Shown piece after piece: positions 5,061-5,224 of a DNA stretch of 5,224 bases; within the stretch, counting starts at the first letter, position 1, and each line of letters starts with the position of its first letter. The stretch is from assembly GCA_021161405.1 (NCBI GenBank), contig JAGHAR010000020.1:1-5224 (forward strand), given 5' to 3'. The position numbers were made by a program, and so were the translations under genes. The notes beneath the pieces are model-generated. The model was not told where the DNA came from and did no database searches. It saw only the letters and a program-made list of their open reading frames with translations. Source of the stretch: Candidatus Iainarchaeum sp. Its GTDB lineage: Archaea > Iainarchaeota > Iainarchaeia > Iainarchaeales > JAGHAR01.

Positions 5061-5081
5061 CCACAATAACTTGACAGTAAC
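5061..5081 (-). repeat. Right terminal inverted repeat of the IS
   Basis: The reverse complement agrees with 4098-4118 at 17 of 21 positions, sharing TGTCAAGTTA. A near-identical copy occurs at 4068-4088 in the mini-element. Confidence 0.8.
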
Positions 5082-5090
5082 ATCGCACAG
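5082..5090. repeat. Candidate 9-bp target duplication, right copy (ATCGCACAG)
   Basis: Exact match to 4089-4097 directly outside the right terminal repeat. The same caution applies as for the left copy. Confidence 0.5.
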
Positions 5091-5103
5091 AAACATTTAT
5101 ATA
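5090..5103 (+). promoter_or_regulatory. BRE/TATA promoter of the gene at 5125
   Basis: GAAACA followed by TTTATATA (5096-5103) is close to the archaeal BRE plus TATA consensus. The TATA centre lies about 25 bp from the ATG at 5125, so the mRNA should be leaderless. A GGAG at 5104-5107 is too far from the ATG to act as a ribosome site. This is the clearest promoter in the window. Confidence 0.7.
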
Positions 5104-5124
5104 GGAGAAAAACATCATACGTAT

Positions 5125-5224
5125 ATGCGTCTCAGAAATAGAAAAACAAAAACGACTACACAAAGAATTGCTGAGGAAAACATAAGACGAGCCAGGCAAC
5201 TAAGAGAGCTCTACAGAAGAAAAT
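5125..5224 (+). CDS. Partial gene, basic N-terminus of 33 residues, identity uncertain
   Basis: Open from the ATG at 5125 to the window edge: MRLRNRKTKTTTQRIAEENI, then RRARQLRELYRRK. Start choice rests on the strong TATA box one promoter length upstream. The Lys/Arg-rich start followed by RIAEENI and a helix resembles the N-terminus of archaeal RNase P protein Rpp21/Rnp4 (pattern RIA.ERI..L..LAE). The stretch is short and of low complexity, so this is only a suggestion; another small RNA- or DNA-binding protein would fit as well. An 8-bp palindrome (ATACGTAT, 5117-5124) directly precedes the start codon. Confidence 0.6.
   Translation, partial: MRLRNRKTKTTTQRIAEENIRRARQLRELYRRK

Larger units (their letters stand above)
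4098..5081 (-). mobile_element. Complete insertion sequence, about 984 bp, IS6/IS240-like
   Basis: The element has one transposase gene on the minus strand. Terminal inverted repeats lie at 4098-4118 and 5061-5081 (17 of 21 positions agree, including the shared TGTCAAGTTA core). Exact ATCGCACAG direct repeats flank both sides. The gene occupies nearly the whole element and its stop codon lies inside the left terminal repeat. The right 100 bp hold the promoter region and a strong hairpin. Nothing in the element is broken, so it may still be mobile. It sits between the FKBP gene with its mini-IS and the promoter of the gene at 5125, and does not interrupt a gene visible here. The exact ends are uncertain by one or two bases. 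Confidence 0.85.
5045..5090 (+). repeat. 46-bp direct repeat, right copy (IS right end plus flank)
   Basis: Partner of 4052-4097 with two mismatches. It includes the right terminal repeat (5061-5081) and the flanking ATCGCACAG (5082-5090), and stops exactly where the BRE/TATA of the next gene begins. Confidence 0.9.

Overview
The window looks like a piece of an AT-rich archaeal chromosome. Three things point to Archaea: an archaeal nascent polypeptide-associated complex protein (NAC domain plus UBA domain), a long SlyD-like FKBP of the archaeal 26-kDa type, and a truncated Hel308/Ski2-like helicase. Several genes also have archaeal-style TATA boxes about 25 bp from the start codon and no Shine-Dalgarno sequence. 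Small compact genes, short intergenic gaps and many unrecognised proteins would fit a DPANN-type lineage, but that placement is inference.

Layout. Positions 1-415 (minus) hold the N-terminal 138 codons of the helicase, cut by the window edge. An 85-aa conserved-looking small protein (464-721, minus) and an unrecognised 210-aa coiled-coil protein (823-1455, minus) come next. The NAC gene (1514-1852, plus) is divergent from the 210-aa gene across 58 bp. It converges on a 452-aa unrecognised membrane-anchored protein (1884-3242, minus). That gene is in turn divergent, across 52 bp, from the FKBP gene (3295-3972, plus). Each divergent gap contains one central A/T box placed to act as the TATA element in both directions.

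The right-hand kilobase is mobile DNA. A complete IS of about 984 bp (4098-5081) carries a zinc-ribbon DDE transposase resembling the IS6/IS240 group (4105-4956, minus), 21-bp imperfect terminal inverted repeats and a 9-bp direct repeat (ATCGCACAG) on each side. Directly beside it, starting 10 bp after the FKBP stop codon, is a 106-bp mini-element (3983-4088). It consists of a decayed left end, including the last ~20 transposase codons with a stop in them, joined to a nearly intact right end. The two right ends form 46-bp direct repeats bracketing the IS.

The transposase leader can fold into a strong two-tier hairpin (4969-5023) whose base touches the ribosome-binding site. The best TATA candidate would start transcription inside that hairpin, so only read-through RNA would form the full structure. 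Just past the IS, a near-consensus BRE/TATA lies exactly one promoter length upstream of a partial gene (5125-5224, plus).

The most notable items are the IS/mini-IS tandem, the RBS-proximal hairpin and the two compact bidirectional promoters. I did not find a defence system, CRISPR array, tRNA or rRNA.
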